A stretch of DNA of 64,000 nt. It comes from Thiohalocapsa marina (GTDB taxonomy: Bacteria > Pseudomonadota > Gammaproteobacteria > Chromatiales > Chromatiaceae). The notes under the pieces are model-generated. The model saw only the letters and a list, made by a program, of their open reading frames with translations, searched no databases and was not told where the DNA came from. The position numbers and the translations under genes are program-made. Below, in pieces: positions 29,855-38,683 of the stretch; within the stretch, counting starts at the first letter, position 1; every line of letters starts with the position of its first letter. The stretch lies in assembly GCF_008632335.1 (NCBI RefSeq), contig NZ_VWXX01000005.1:1-64000 (forward strand), given 5' to 3'.

Positions 29855-31876
29855 TCACACCATATCGCGCTCGAAGGCCTGATGCCATGTCTCGGCGAAG
29901 ACGCGGCGTTCGCCCTCGAACGCGTCGAGCTGGGCATACAGCAGGAACTGGGTGGCCGTGGAGGTCAGCACGGTGCGGGTGACCGTGCGCACGGACCAGT
30001 CGCCACGGCGCAGTTCACGCACCCATTCCGTCTCGCCGCGCACCGAGTTGAAGTCGTTGCCCCGGTAGCGATACCACTCCAGCGCCCGCCGCGCCAGTTC
30101 CAGATCGATCTCCGGAAAATACACCCGGCCGTCGTCGTTGGTGACCTCCAGCGTGGACTCGTCGGCGGCCAGATCACGGATCACGCGCCAGTTGTGTCGA
30201 GCCGCGCCCAGGCGCTGCACCGGTGTGGCCGGGGCGCCCTGCGCCGGCGCAAAGCCGATGGCGGCATCCGCCGCCCGGGGGGTGCGCACCGGCAGCAGCA
30301 GCCGGCTGTCGCCGGTGTCGATGGTCAGCCGCACCGGTTGCGGCGGCGGCCAGGCCAGGGGCCAGTAGGAGGTGGATAGCGACAGGCGCAGACGGTGGCC
30401 GGGCGGAAAGCGCTGTGCGATGTCGTTGAGCTGCACCCGCACGCGGTAGCGCCGACCGGGCTCCAGCGGTGTCGGCGCGGCACTGCAGGCGCGGTGGGTC
30501 AGGTTGAGCAGGCCGTAGGTGACCCGTGTGGCCTGATCGTCCGGGCGTACGTCCGACAGCCGGACAGCGACCATGGCCACCGGCTGGTCGGCGCGCAACT
30601 GCAGCTCCACCACCGGCGCTCCCAGGATCTCCAGCGCCTCTGGTAGCGGCTCGCTGGTGAACACCAGCGCCCCGCCGTCCTCCTCGCGCTGGTCGTGGGG
30701 CAGGTCGGGCGTGGCCGCATAGGAGCACCACTTGCCGGCGAACAGGCCGACGCTGAGCGGCGACTGGATCTCCATCTCCCGGGGCGGGCCCGGGGCGTCG
30801 GCATCGGCCAGTACGCCCGGCCAGGCGAGCCGGAAGGACCGCTCGGTGACATTGCTCGATGGCCAGCGCGGTTCGCCGACCCAGCGACCCGGGCGCTCGT
30901 GGTAGCGGGTCGTGGGGGGCATGCTGTCCTGCATCCAGGCGCGCAGCATGGGCTCGCGCTCGATACCGTTGTCGATGCCCTTGAGCCAATGGTCCCACCA
31001 GCGCAGGCACTCCTGCAGGAAGCCGATGGCGGGCCCGGGCACGCCCTGGTGCGGATACTTGTGGCTCCAGGGCCCGATCAGCCCCAGGCGCGAACCCCGC
31101 AGCCCCGACAACAGCCGGAACACGGCGTTGGAGTAGCCATCCGCCCAACCGCTGACGGCCAGCACCGGGCAGTCCACGGCGTCCCAGTCCTCGCAGATGG
31201 AGCCGTGTTGCCAGTAGGCGTCGCGGCGCTGGTGCGCCAGCCACTTGGCCAGCCACAGGCCGCTGCCGCGCAGCCGCTGCAGCCAGAGCGCGCGCCAGGC
31301 GTCGCCGACCAGGCGGGGGTCCGGCGGCAACGAATTGTAGGCGAACATGGTGGATGCCCAGGACAGGTTGTCGCCGAGCAGGCAGCCGCCCATGTGGTGC
31401 ACATCGTCGGCGTAGCGGTCGTCGGTGGAGCAGACCGAGACCACCGCCTTCAGCGCCGGCGGCCGCAGGGCGGCGATCTGCAGGCCGTTGAAGCCGCCCC
31501 AGGAGATGCCGATCATGCCGACCTGGCCGCTGCACCAGGGCTGGCGGCTGATCCAGTCGATCACCGCCACGCCGTCGTCGAGCTCCTGTGGCAGATACTC
31601 GTCCTCCAGCACGCCCTCGGAATCGCCGCTGCCGCGCAGGTCCACGCGCACGCAGGCGTAGCCATGACCGGCAAACCAGCCGTGCAGGCTGTCGTCGCGG
31701 GCGCGGGTGGAGTCGCGCCGGCGGTAGGGGATGTATTCCAGCACCGCCGGGACGGGGTGGGCATCGGTGGCCTGCGGCAGCCACAGGCGGGCGGCCAGGT
31801 GGATGCCATCCGGCATCGGTATGCGCACATGCTCGATGGTCCGCACCTGGTGCGGAAAGCGTTCGATTACGTCCAT
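29855..31876 (-). CDS. CocE/NonD family hydrolase
   Basis: A 673-residue alpha/beta-hydrolase of the X-Pro dipeptidyl-peptidase/cocaine-esterase family. The catalytic domain opens with IPMPDGIHLAARLWLP and has RVDLRGSGDSEG and the nucleophile GISWGGFNGLQ (serine about residue 128). The last 250 residues form the family's C-terminal beta-sandwich. It has no signal peptide. The first bases overlap the upstream ATP-grasp gene by ten, so the two are surely co-translated. Family members cleave esters or acyl-peptide bonds; the substrate here is unknown. Confidence 0.87.
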   Translation of the reverse strand: MDVIERFPHQVRTIEHVRIPMPDGIHLAARLWLPQATDAHPVPAVLEYIPYRRRDSTRARDDSLHGWFAGHGYACVRVDLRGSGDSEGVLEDEYLPQELDDGVAVIDWISRQPWCSGQVGMIGISWGGFNGLQIAALRPPALKAVVSVCSTDDRYADDVHHMGGCLLGDNLSWASTMFAYNSLPPDPRLVGDAWRALWLQRLRGSGLWLAKWLAHQRRDAYWQHGSICEDWDAVDCPVLAVSGWADGYSNAVFRLLSGLRGSRLGLIGPWSHKYPHQGVPGPAIGFLQECLRWWDHWLKGIDNGIEREPMLRAWMQDSMPPTTRYHERPGRWVGEPRWPSSNVTERSFRLAWPGVLADADAPGPPREMEIQSPLSVGLFAGKWCSYAATPDLPHDQREEDGGALVFTSEPLPEALEILGAPVVELQLRADQPVAMVAVRLSDVRPDDQATRVTYGLLNLTHRACSAAPTPLEPGRRYRVRVQLNDIAQRFPPGHRLRLSLSTSYWPLAWPPPQPVRLTIDTGDSRLLLPVRTPRAADAAIGFAPAQGAPATPVQRLGAARHNWRVIRDLAADESTLEVTNDDGRVYFPEIDLELARRALEWYRYRGNDFNSVRGETEWVRELRRGDWSVRTVTRTVLTSTATQFLLYAQLDAFEGERRVFAETWHQAFERDMV

Positions 31877-33234
31877 TCGCTGTCTCCGGCCTGACGGCGT
31901 TGTTGGGGCTGCCGCTGGTTCTGTTGTGGCGCGGCTGCCGCCTCCGCCGCGGCGATCGGCGCGAGCTCCAGCGGCAGGCGGGCCATGCAGTCGGCAAAGC
32001 GTTCCAGCAGTTGCGCCTGGTTGTCGGCGCCGATGAAGAGCGAGGCCAGTTCGTAGCTGTAGCTGTCCTGGTTGCGCAGTTCGGACAGCCGCATGCCTGC
32101 CCGCACCGCCACCTGGATGCGGCAATGGGGCACCTGTGCCTCCAGCGCGGCGATGTCATCAGGCCCTGGCGCGCGCAGCACGCGGGCATCGCCGAAGTGT
32201 CGCGGCATGAACTTGGCCGCAACGGCGCAGGGCCCGCTGCGGTGGGCCGGATGGGGCGCATGGCCGAGCCCCAGATCGAGCATGACCTGGAAATGCGAGC
32301 GGCCGTCCACCAGCTCGAACAGCGGGGCGTGGGACTTGGACAAGCGGGCGTTGATCTCCAGCAGCCAGATCCGGTCGGTGTCCGGATCCCAGAAGTACTC
32401 GATATTGAACGGCGCCTTGTCGTAGCCGATATGGCGAATGATGCGGCGGCTGCAGTCGCTCATGCGCGCCTGCACCGTCTGCGGCAGGCTGGATGGATAC
32501 TGGTAGCGTGAGAAGCACGACCCGGCGGGCCCTTCGCGCAGCGAGTCGATGGTGCCGTAGATCACCACCTCGCCGCCGAAGGCATAGCCCTCCTGGGTGC
32601 ATTGCAGGCCGTTGGAGATGATGGCCTCGGCGATGCAGTGCCAGCCGTCGACGGCGGCGATGTCCGGCGGCAGTTCCGCGTGCTGCAGGAACAGGTTGAA
32701 CGGCTCGGCCAAGCGACCGATGCCGGCGCGAACCTGAGCGATGGCAGCGTGGAAATCCGCCGGGTTCTCGATCCTGAACCCCAGATGCGACAGCACCGAG
32801 CGGACCGGCTTGAGCCAGAACGGGAACCCCAGCGACACCTGGGACAGGGGATCGTCGGCAAACGGATCCACCACACACAGCGCCGGGACCTGTTCCGGAA
32901 TCACCTCCGCCTGGCAGCGCCGGCTCCAGTACTTGTGCTCGCAGCGCAACACGGCCTCCAGCGATGGGCCGGGCAGACCGACCGCGGCCCGCAGCAAGGG
33001 CAGGGCGGTGCTGACGGGGAAGTCCCAGTAGCCGACCACTGCGTCCACCGTCCCCGGAAAGGCCCGCAACCGCCGGCGGCCTTCCTGCAACAGCCGGGCC
33101 GCCGGAAACGACGCCTGCTGCTTGAGCGCCTGATGACTGAACAGCGGGTGAAAGGCCAGACCCGACGCCCCCGGCAACGCCTGCAGCTGCGCCAGGTGAA
33201 AGTTGTCGAGGCCGACAACGAAGATGTTCCGCAT
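31867..33234 (-). CDS. ATP-grasp ligase-like protein
   Basis: A 455-residue protein of the ATP-grasp superfamily, whose members join a carboxylate to an amine or thiol through an acyl-phosphate. Visible are FWLKPVRSVLSHLGF (ATP-binding lysine strand), an EAIISNGLQCTQEGYAF segment and FNIEYFWDPDTDRIWLLEIN ending in the Mg2+-binding ExN (LLEINARLS). The N-terminal 100 residues look like the Rossmann-like pre-ATP-grasp domain. The C-terminus is Gln/Ala-rich. It is the first gene of a two-gene unit with the CocE-type hydrolase. I cannot name the product; a small amide or peptide is the obvious guess. Confidence 0.83.
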   Translation of the reverse strand: MRNIFVVGLDNFHLAQLQALPGASGLAFHPLFSHQALKQQASFPAARLLQEGRRRLRAFPGTVDAVVGYWDFPVSTALPLLRAAVGLPGPSLEAVLRCEHKYWSRRCQAEVIPEQVPALCVVDPFADDPLSQVSLGFPFWLKPVRSVLSHLGFRIENPADFHAAIAQVRAGIGRLAEPFNLFLQHAELPPDIAAVDGWHCIAEAIISNGLQCTQEGYAFGGEVVIYGTIDSLREGPAGSCFSRYQYPSSLPQTVQARMSDCSRRIIRHIGYDKAPFNIEYFWDPDTDRIWLLEINARLSKSHAPLFELVDGRSHFQVMLDLGLGHAPHPAHRSGPCAVAAKFMPRHFGDARVLRAPGPDDIAALEAQVPHCRIQVAVRAGMRLSELRNQDSYSYELASLFIGADNQAQLLERFADCMARLPLELAPIAAAEAAAAPQQNQRQPQQRRQAGDSEWT

Positions 33235-33291
33235 GAGCTGGCCGTCGCGAGGTTCGTTCAGGGAGACGCTGATTTATTCGGCGTTTCCGGT

Positions 33292-33333
33292 GCGGGGCAA
33301 GTCGCCCCGCCGTTTTTAGCGGCGCAAGCCGCT
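33292..33333. terminator. Two hairpins in the divergent intergenic region
   Basis: GCGGGGC/GCCCCGC (33292-33310) is followed by CGTTTTT, a terminator shape on the plus strand. AGCGGC-GCAA-GCCGCT (33318-33333) follows directly. They lie in the 319-bp gap (33235-33553) between the divergent ATP-grasp and kinase genes, where a terminator is not expected; they may be leftovers of a lost gene or a leader element. A TTGACA at 33493 has no good -10 partner. Nothing else is seen in the gap. Confidence 0.4.
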
Positions 33334-33553
33334 GAAAATGAAGCGATGCGGAAACCGCGTTTTCGAATCGCGTGCTGCTTTTTGGCCAGGAGACCAAGAA
33401 ATCAGGGCCTCCCTCGGCGCGCGCCATCACAGGCCCGTTACCAAAACTATAGCAATGCCTTGGTACAGCGACATTGAAAAAGGGATGAACGTTGACAATG
33501 TCTGGCGGTGATCAGCAGGATCCGGATTCACCTGCGGAACCAAGAGGCCGTGA

Positions 33554-36271
33554 ATGAGTCAGCGCAAGGTCAATCTAACGCAATTGCGCGAGCGCGCCGA
33601 GCAGGCCATCAACCAGGGCCGATCCAGCCTGACCAACGGCTCAAACCACGCAGGCGAGATGGATCTCGACCACTTGGTCGAAGAGCTGACCATCTACCAG
33701 ACCGAGCTGGAGATCCAGAACGAAGCGCTGGCACTGGCCCAGAGCGAAACCGCCACGGCGCTGGAGCAATACCGTGCGCTGTTCGGTCATCTACCGCTGC
33801 CGGCCCTCATCGTTGACCCTCGGGGGTTCATTGTGGAGGCCAACGCGCAGGCTGACGCATTGCTCGGCATGAGCCTGCCCCATACTCTCAACCGCGGCTC
33901 GGTGCTACAGCTGTTCGACCTCGACAGCCGTGGGGCACTGCATCAGGCCCTCAAGGGGCTGTTGCACGCGACGCCGAGCATCATCGACTGTCGGGGTGCG
34001 CCTCGGGACGGGGCTGAGGGCATACCCTATGAGGTGCACATCACCCAGCTACCAGGGACCTCCGCTCAAGCCGGCCACCGGCTGTTCGTGCTGGTAGACC
34101 GCAGCGCTGAGCTGGCCTTGCAGATGCGCGAGGAGGAGCTGAGCGCCCTCAACCACAGCCTCGAGCAGCGCGTGGAGGCACGCACCGCCGAGTTGGCAGC
34201 GGCCCAGGTGCAGACCGAACAGGCACTGGATCAGGCGGCCCGCGCCGAGGCCCGTTTCCGCACCATCTTCGAGCAGGCCCCGCTCGGCATTGCCCTCACC
34301 GACTCCCTGAGTGGGCAGATCCTGGAGGTCAACGAACGCTTTGGCGCCATTGCCGGCCGAACTCGGGAAGAGTTGGCCCATATCAACTGGATGCAGATCA
34401 CCCACCCGCACGACCTGCAGACACAACTGGACAGCCTGGCGCGTCCGAATGCCGGCGAGATCACCGGCTTCCAGATGGAAAAGCGCTACCAGCGCCCGGA
34501 CGGCTCGCTGGTCTGGATCAGCTTGACCATCGCCCCGGTCAACGGTGACGTCACCGAAGGGCCCTGCCACCTCAAGCTGATCGAGGACATCAGCGTACAA
34601 AAGGCGCTGGAGCAGGACCTGCGCACCGCCAAGGCCACTGCAGAGGCTGCCAATGCCGCCAAAAGCGCCTTCCTTGCCAACATGAGTCACGAGGTACGCA
34701 CGCCCATGAACGCCGTGCTCGGGTTCCTGGACGTTCTGCTCGATACCCGCCTCGATGCCGAGCAGCGCGCCCTGGTGCAATCGGTCAAGGGTGCCGGCCA
34801 GGGGCTGCTTCGCATCATCAACGACATCCTCGACCTCTCCAAGCTCGAGGCCGGCAAGATGTCGCTGGAATCGGCGCCGTTCAGACTCGATGCAGTGCTG
34901 CAGCAGGTCGCCGAGCTGCTGTCCCTTTCCGCGCAGGAGAAGGGTCTGGAACTGGTCATCGATGCCCCGCCCGAGATCGCCGGAGGCTACCGCGGAGATG
35001 CCCTGCGTCTGAGCCAGATCCTGAACAATCTGGTCGGCAACGCCATCAAGTTCAGCGAACGGGGCAGCGTGGTGATCGCGGTACAGTCCCTCGGCGAGAC
35101 CGACGGCGAGCGGCAGTTGCGCGTCGAGGTCCGCGACCGCGGCATCGGCCTCACCCCTGAGCAGGCGGCAGGGCTGTTCCAGCCCTTTACCCAGGCCGAT
35201 GCCTCCACTGCGCGGCGCTTCGGCGGCACCGGGCTCGGGCTCACCATCTGCAGGCGGCTGATTGAACGCATGGGTGGGGCAATCGGGGTCGACTCGAGCG
35301 AAGGGGAGGGCAGCACCTTCTGGTTCACCCTGCCATTGATGATCGACGACAATGCCACCGAGCGGGTGCCAACGACCGAGCCTCGGGCCGCGAGTACCTT
35401 TGCGGCCGCCCCCATCCGCGGCAGTCGGCTGCTGCTGGTGGAGGACAATGCCATCAATCAGGCGGTGGCCGTTGCCTTCCTGCGCAAGCTGGGGCTGCGC
35501 ACGCGCGTTGCCAGCAACGGCCGGGAGGCCCTGGAACAGCTCAAGACCGAGCATTTCGACCTGGTCTTGATGGACTTGCAGATGCCGGTGATGGACGGCC
35601 TGGAGGCCACCGCCGCCATCCGCGCGACCCACTGGGGACACGAGATTCCCATCATCGCCATGACCGCCGCGGCCTTCCCCGAGGACCGCGCGCGCGCCCT
35701 CGACGCCGGCATGAACGACTATGTCAGCAAGCCTATCGATCTGCAGCAGCTGGTCGACGCCCTGCTGCGCTGGCTGCCGGCGCGCGCCGAGGCCCCGGTC
35801 GAGCCTGCAGCCGAGCCAGTAACGGAATCGGCACCGGACCTGGCGACCAAGTCGGTTGTCGCCGGGTGCGCGGCAGTGGCCGAGGCGATATCGCTGGCGG
35901 ACTGCGACCTGGAGGCGACCAGGCAGCGGCTCGGCAACGACGAGGCGCTGTTGCGCTCAGTCCTGGAATACAGTCAGCGGGAATTCAGGGACTGGCCGGC
36001 ACAGTTCGCCGCTGCCCGTGACGGCGGTGAGTTGAAGGTCGCGCAGCGCCTGGCACACACGCTCAAGGACGTTGCGGCCAATGTCGGCGCGGCGCGGGTA
36101 AGGGCTACGGCAGCCGCGCTGGAGGCGGCCTTGGCCGAGCAGGCCGGGCCAGAGCTGGTGGAGCGCCTGCGTGCAGACTGTGTTGCCGCCCTCGGGGCGG
36201 CGATGACCGCCTTGCGAAATGCCACTGAACCCGGTGGCGCGAGCAAACAGCAGGCTTCTTCCACGAGTTGA
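33554..36271 (+). CDS. Soluble hybrid histidine kinase (PAS-PAS-HisKA-HATPase-REC-HPt)
   Basis: A 905-residue cytoplasmic sensor kinase with no membrane segment. An N-terminal helical region (1-70, LVEELTIYQTELEIQNEAL, a common kinase lead-in) is followed by PAS1 (about 72-185), PAS2 (about 232-350), HisKA (His379 in NMSHEVRTPMN), HATPase (about 490-605), a receiver (LVLMDLQMPVMDG) and an HPt domain with HTLKD. The last 12 residues and the stop run into a decayed methylase fragment on the other strand, so the C-terminus may have been reshaped. It is divergent from the ATP-grasp gene. Confidence 0.88.
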   Translation: MSQRKVNLTQLRERAEQAINQGRSSLTNGSNHAGEMDLDHLVEELTIYQTELEIQNEALALAQSETATALEQYRALFGHLPLPALIVDPRGFIVEANAQADALLGMSLPHTLNRGSVLQLFDLDSRGALHQALKGLLHATPSIIDCRGAPRDGAEGIPYEVHITQLPGTSAQAGHRLFVLVDRSAELALQMREEELSALNHSLEQRVEARTAELAAAQVQTEQALDQAARAEARFRTIFEQAPLGIALTDSLSGQILEVNERFGAIAGRTREELAHINWMQITHPHDLQTQLDSLARPNAGEITGFQMEKRYQRPDGSLVWISLTIAPVNGDVTEGPCHLKLIEDISVQKALEQDLRTAKATAEAANAAKSAFLANMSHEVRTPMNAVLGFLDVLLDTRLDAEQRALVQSVKGAGQGLLRIINDILDLSKLEAGKMSLESAPFRLDAVLQQVAELLSLSAQEKGLELVIDAPPEIAGGYRGDALRLSQILNNLVGNAIKFSERGSVVIAVQSLGETDGERQLRVEVRDRGIGLTPEQAAGLFQPFTQADASTARRFGGTGLGLTICRRLIERMGGAIGVDSSEGEGSTFWFTLPLMIDDNATERVPTTEPRAASTFAAAPIRGSRLLLVEDNAINQAVAVAFLRKLGLRTRVASNGREALEQLKTEHFDLVLMDLQMPVMDGLEATAAIRATHWGHEIPIIAMTAAAFPEDRARALDAGMNDYVSKPIDLQQLVDALLRWLPARAEAPVEPAAEPVTESAPDLATKSVVAGCAAVAEAISLADCDLEATRQRLGNDEALLRSVLEYSQREFRDWPAQFAAARDGGELKVAQRLAHTLKDVAANVGAARVRATAAALEAALAEQAGPELVERLRADCVAALGAAMTALRNATEPGGASKQQASSTS

Positions 36272-36545
36272 GCAGCCGCCTCCCAATCAATCTCTTGAGC
36301 GGTTTCCTGCACCAGCTGGGCGTCGTCCTGCCGGTTATCGGCATGGCGGCGGTCGCCGAGCTGGCGGCCGTGGACGCGCATCGCCGGCGCAGGGCGCGCT
36401 GCGCGTCGCTCGCCCCCTGCGGGGCCTCGGGGGCGCTGACCCCGAGATAATCGAGGGCGGCGCGGGCGCCGGCCTCGGCCGCATCGCGGGCCGCGATGAC
36501 GGTGCGTTCGAGTTGATTGCGCGGGGGTCTGGCGAGGCTGTCCAT
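36240..36545 (-). pseudogene. N-terminal remnant of an Eco57I/PglX-type DNA methylase
   Basis: From an ATG at 36543-36545 the minus strand reads RNQLERTVIAARDAAEAGAR and AALDYLGVSAPEAP up to ALRRR. It then continues one frame over as RVHGRQLGDRRHADN, and a trace of LLFAR appears in the third frame near 36250. This order matches my recollection of the N-terminus of large class I methylases of restriction-modification and BREX-like systems, which run over 1000 residues. Here only about 100 codons remain, with at least one frameshift near 36381. It overlaps the tail of the convergent kinase gene. Confidence 0.6.
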
Positions 36546-36570
36546 CCTGTGTCGAGTCCTGTGCCGGGTT

Positions 36571-36999
36571 TCAGTGTGTTGTCGCGTCTCCGGGCGGCGC
36601 TTCGGGATCGGCGTTCAATGCCCGCGCAATCCTCGGAAAGGCCTTGAGCACGCGCTTGTCCGCCGTGAAGAGCGGAACCTGGAGCGCCTCGGCAACGGCG
36701 ACAAACTCGCAATCATAGGCAGAGCATCCACTGGTGGCGGCCAGCGGGAGGACCCGGGTGGAGCGTACGCTGAATTCGCGTCCGGCCAGCAACTGCTCGG
36801 CCCGGTCCTGAATGCGCAAGGCGGCGTTCAGGTCCAGCAGTTCCTTGCGCAGACAGGTCAGCAGCACATTGCGGAACTCCGAACGCCACAACTGCGGCGC
36901 GCACCAGTGCGGATCACGCCGGTAGAGCGACTCCGCCTCGTCGGTGCGCGGTGTGGGCAACAGCAGGTAGGCGAGGATTTTGGTATCGACGACGATCAT
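36571..36999 (-). CDS. vapC: PIN-domain toxin, VapC/FitB-like
   Basis: A 142-residue PIN-domain ribonuclease. It opens with MIVVDTKILAYLLLP, carrying the first catalytic aspartate, and later has SAYDCEFVAVAEALQVPLFT with further acidic residues and TADKRVL. Four-base overlap (ATGA) with the upstream ribbon-helix-helix gene completes a standard module. VapC toxins cut tRNA or rRNA; the target here is unknown, but the module lies about 400 bases from a tRNA cluster. The start at 36997-36999 is fixed by the overlap and by the PIN N-terminus. Confidence 0.9.
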   Translation of the reverse strand: MIVVDTKILAYLLLPTPRTDEAESLYRRDPHWCAPQLWRSEFRNVLLTCLRKELLDLNAALRIQDRAEQLLAGREFSVRSTRVLPLAATSGCSAYDCEFVAVAEALQVPLFTADKRVLKAFPRIARALNADPEAPPGDATTH

Positions 37000-37238
37000 G
37001 GTCGCCCCGTGTCGATCGCCGTCTGAATCGCGTCCGGATCCAGCACAGGCAGCGCCAGTTGCCCGCGCAATGCGCGGATTTCGGCAAGTTGACCTTCGGC
37101 ATCCAGCGGGCGGCTCAGCAGGGCCTGCTCCAGCGTGGCGATCAATTCGCCATTGAGACTGCGATGGTGCGCGGCGGCATTGGCCTTGAGTTGTTCGTAG
37201 AGGCTGTCGGGAATGTTCTTGATGGTTAACGCAGGCAT
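36996..37238 (-). CDS. vapB: Ribbon-helix-helix antitoxin, VapB/FitA-like
   Basis: An 80-residue antitoxin. The N-terminal Arc-like ribbon-helix-helix reads ALTIKNIPDSLYEQLKANAA, then HHRSLNGELIATLEQAL. The C-terminal part (about 50-80) should bind the PIN toxin. The ATG at 37236-37238 begins at the conserved strand; a GTG three codons upstream is an alternative. It is FitA-like and should repress its own promoter in the 37239-37356 gap. Confidence 0.87.
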   Translation of the reverse strand: MPALTIKNIPDSLYEQLKANAAAHHRSLNGELIATLEQALLSRPLDAEGQLAEIRALRGQLALPVLDPDAIQTAIDTGRP

Positions 37239-37356
37239 GGTTGTCACCAGATTGGTTGCTCAACGGTTGCCATCATCGGACTGTCGCCTCTCGCGGTCAA
37301 TGCCAGGCCCCGGCTAGAATCACCTACCTGCGCACCCTCGGGAGTGTGCCACGGGC

Positions 37357-37388
37357 AAAAAAAAAGGCCTACCGTTTCCGGTAAGCCT
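37357..37388 (-). terminator. Rho-independent terminator of the tRNA operon
   Basis: On the minus strand a ten-base stem with one mismatch (AGGCTTACCG with CGGTAGGCCT, loop GAAA) runs into nine T residues. It lies 11 bases past the CCA end of tRNA-Lys. Confidence 0.9.
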
Positions 37389-37398
37389 CTGTTTTACT

Positions 37399-37474
37399 TG
37401 GTGGGCCGTCTAGGATTCGAACCTAGGACCAATGGATTAAGAGTCCACTGCTCTACCAGCTGAGCTAACGGCCC
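37399..37474 (-). tRNA. tRNA-Lys (CTT)
   Basis: A 76-base cloverleaf: acceptor GGGCCGT pairs with ACGGCCC, the D-arm is GCTCAGCTGGTAGAGC, the anticodon loop CTCTTAA gives CTT, the T-arm has GGTTCGAATCC, and CCA is encoded. It is the last of four tRNA genes on one strand. Confidence 0.97.
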
Positions 37475-37537
37475 GTCAACCTGTGTTGCATGGACAGGAT
37501 ATTCCATGCACCTGTCGCATGTTCTTCTGTGGCATAT

Positions 37538-37614
37538 TGGGGTGGACGATGGGAATCGAACCCACGACCACAGGTGCCACAAACCTGCGCTCTACCAACT
37601 GAGCTACGTCCACC
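37538..37614 (-). tRNA. tRNA-His (GTG)
   Basis: A 77-base cloverleaf with the extra 5' G (position -1) opposite C73 that is specific to tRNA-His. The anticodon loop TTGTGGC gives GTG, the T-loop is GGTTCGATTCC, and CCA is encoded. Confidence 0.97.
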
Positions 37615-37699
37615 ATTAACATCGTCTGCAGACTTTCGCAACCGCTACGGCTGCGAAAGCCCGGATTCCAGCGTTATCGGGCGCTGGCCCGATAGTACG

Positions 37700-37776
<77 letters not shown>

Positions 37777-37902
37777 TTGACGCGTGTTGTCGGTACTATC
37801 CCCGCAGGCCACATTCTGTGACGAACCAGGATAACCCGAACATCGCGGGCAGCGCGCCCGGGCAGGGGAACCACCTCCCGTGCCTGTGCTGTCTGGCAGC
37901 GT

Positions 37903-37979
37903 TGGTCGGGGTAGAGGGATTCGAACCCCCGACATCCTGCTCCCAAAGCAGGCGCGCTACCAGACTGCGCTATACCCCG
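37903..37979 (-). tRNA. tRNA-Pro (TGG)
   Basis: A 77-base cloverleaf: acceptor CGGGGTA pairs with TACCCCG, the anticodon loop is TTTGGGA (TGG), the T-loop is GGTTCGAATCC, and CCA is encoded. It is the first gene of the operon, about 32 bases past the expected transcription start. Confidence 0.97.
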
Positions 37980-38018
37980 ATGCGGGACTTGTCTTCAGTC
38001 CCGGACCGAAGACCGCGA

Positions 38019-38047
38019 AGAATACAGGCCCATGCCGGATGTGTCAA
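38019..38047 (-). promoter_or_regulatory. Promoter of the tRNA operon
   Basis: The minus strand shows a perfect -35 TTGACA, a 17-base spacer and the -10 TATTCT, followed by a GC-rich stretch (TCGCGG) before the expected start near 38011. Such GC-rich discriminators are typical of stringently controlled stable-RNA promoters. Confidence 0.85.
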
Positions 38048-38069
38048 TGCCGTGATGACCGATCGGCGG

Positions 38070-38426
38070 TCAGCGCTCGTACTCGGCGGCGCGGCGTGCA
38101 TCACCGCGGACCCGATCCACCGGGTAGCGCTGTTCGTTGATGGCGATCTTCTCTTCGGTGGCGGCGATCAGATCCACGTCGAGCCGCTCGGCCAGGCGGA
38201 TCAGGTAACTCAGGATGTCGGCAAGTTCGTGCGCGACGGCGCGCGTCTTTTCCGGACCGAGGCTGGCACTTTGTTGCTCGGTGAGCCACTGGAAATGCTC
38301 CAACAACTCGCCGGCTTCGCCCGCCAGGGCCATGGCCAGATTCTTCGGCGACTGGAATTGTTCCCAGTCGCGCTCGCGGGCGAACTTGAGCAGTCTGCCG
38401 TTGAGCGCGTCGAGGCTGTCCGGCAT
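38070..38426 (-). CDS. MazG-like nucleotide pyrophosphohydrolase
   Basis: A 118-residue all-alpha NTP pyrophosphatase that hydrolyses (d)NTPs to monophosphates, probably for pool cleaning. The metal-binding pattern is clear: GEAGELLEHFQWL supplies ExxE and HELADILSYLIRLAERLD supplies the later ExxD. Single-domain members of this size resemble the RS21-C6/dCTPase-like group rather than two-domain MazG. It lies ten bases after a small hypothetical gene and is followed by the tRNA promoter. Confidence 0.88.
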   Translation of the reverse strand: MPDSLDALNGRLLKFARERDWEQFQSPKNLAMALAGEAGELLEHFQWLTEQQSASLGPEKTRAVAHELADILSYLIRLAERLDVDLIAATEEKIAINEQRYPVDRVRGDARRAAEYER

Positions 38427-38436
38427 CGGTAGCGGT

Positions 38437-38649
38437 CTACTCAGCCGCCGCCTCGGAGCCGGCTTCCGCTTCTGACTCGGGCTCCGCCGCAGCCTTGGCC
38501 GCAGACAGTGTGATCAGGCCCTGGGCGAGCAGGACGGCGGCCTTGTCATCGCCGTTGACCCAGGTCTTGGTCTTGCTGTCCTTGACCGCGTAGCGACCGG
38601 AGTGCTTCTTGTAGATGACGTGGGTGTCGGTCTTCTTGACCTGTTCCAT
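38437..38649 (-). CDS. Small hypothetical protein
   Basis: A 70-residue protein I do not recognise. The first 45 residues look folded and basic (THVIYKKHSGRYAVKDSKTK, then TWVNGDDKAAVLLAQGLI); the last 25 are Ala/Glu-rich and probably disordered. A ribosome-binding site (AGGAATCC) precedes the ATG. It lies between the DUF4342 and MazG-like genes with short spacings, so probably in one operon. Its function is unknown. Confidence 0.75.
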   Translation of the reverse strand: MEQVKKTDTHVIYKKHSGRYAVKDSKTKTWVNGDDKAAVLLAQGLITLSAAKAAAEPESEAEAGSEAAAE

Positions 38650-38683
38650 TCTAGGGATTCCTCGTTGTAATTGGTTGGGTGAA

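Noticed and set aside
30174-32261. Second long minus-strand frame overlapping the CocE-type gene
   Set aside because: Same strand, shifted frame, Arg/Gly/Pro-rich translation without motifs; the CocE frame has the catalytic signature.
31867-33234. ATP-grasp gene as part of the N-acetylglutaminylglutamine amide osmolyte cluster
   Set aside because: The asparagine-synthase-like and GNAT/ATP-grasp fusion partners expected in that cluster are absent; the neighbour is a CocE-type hydrolase.
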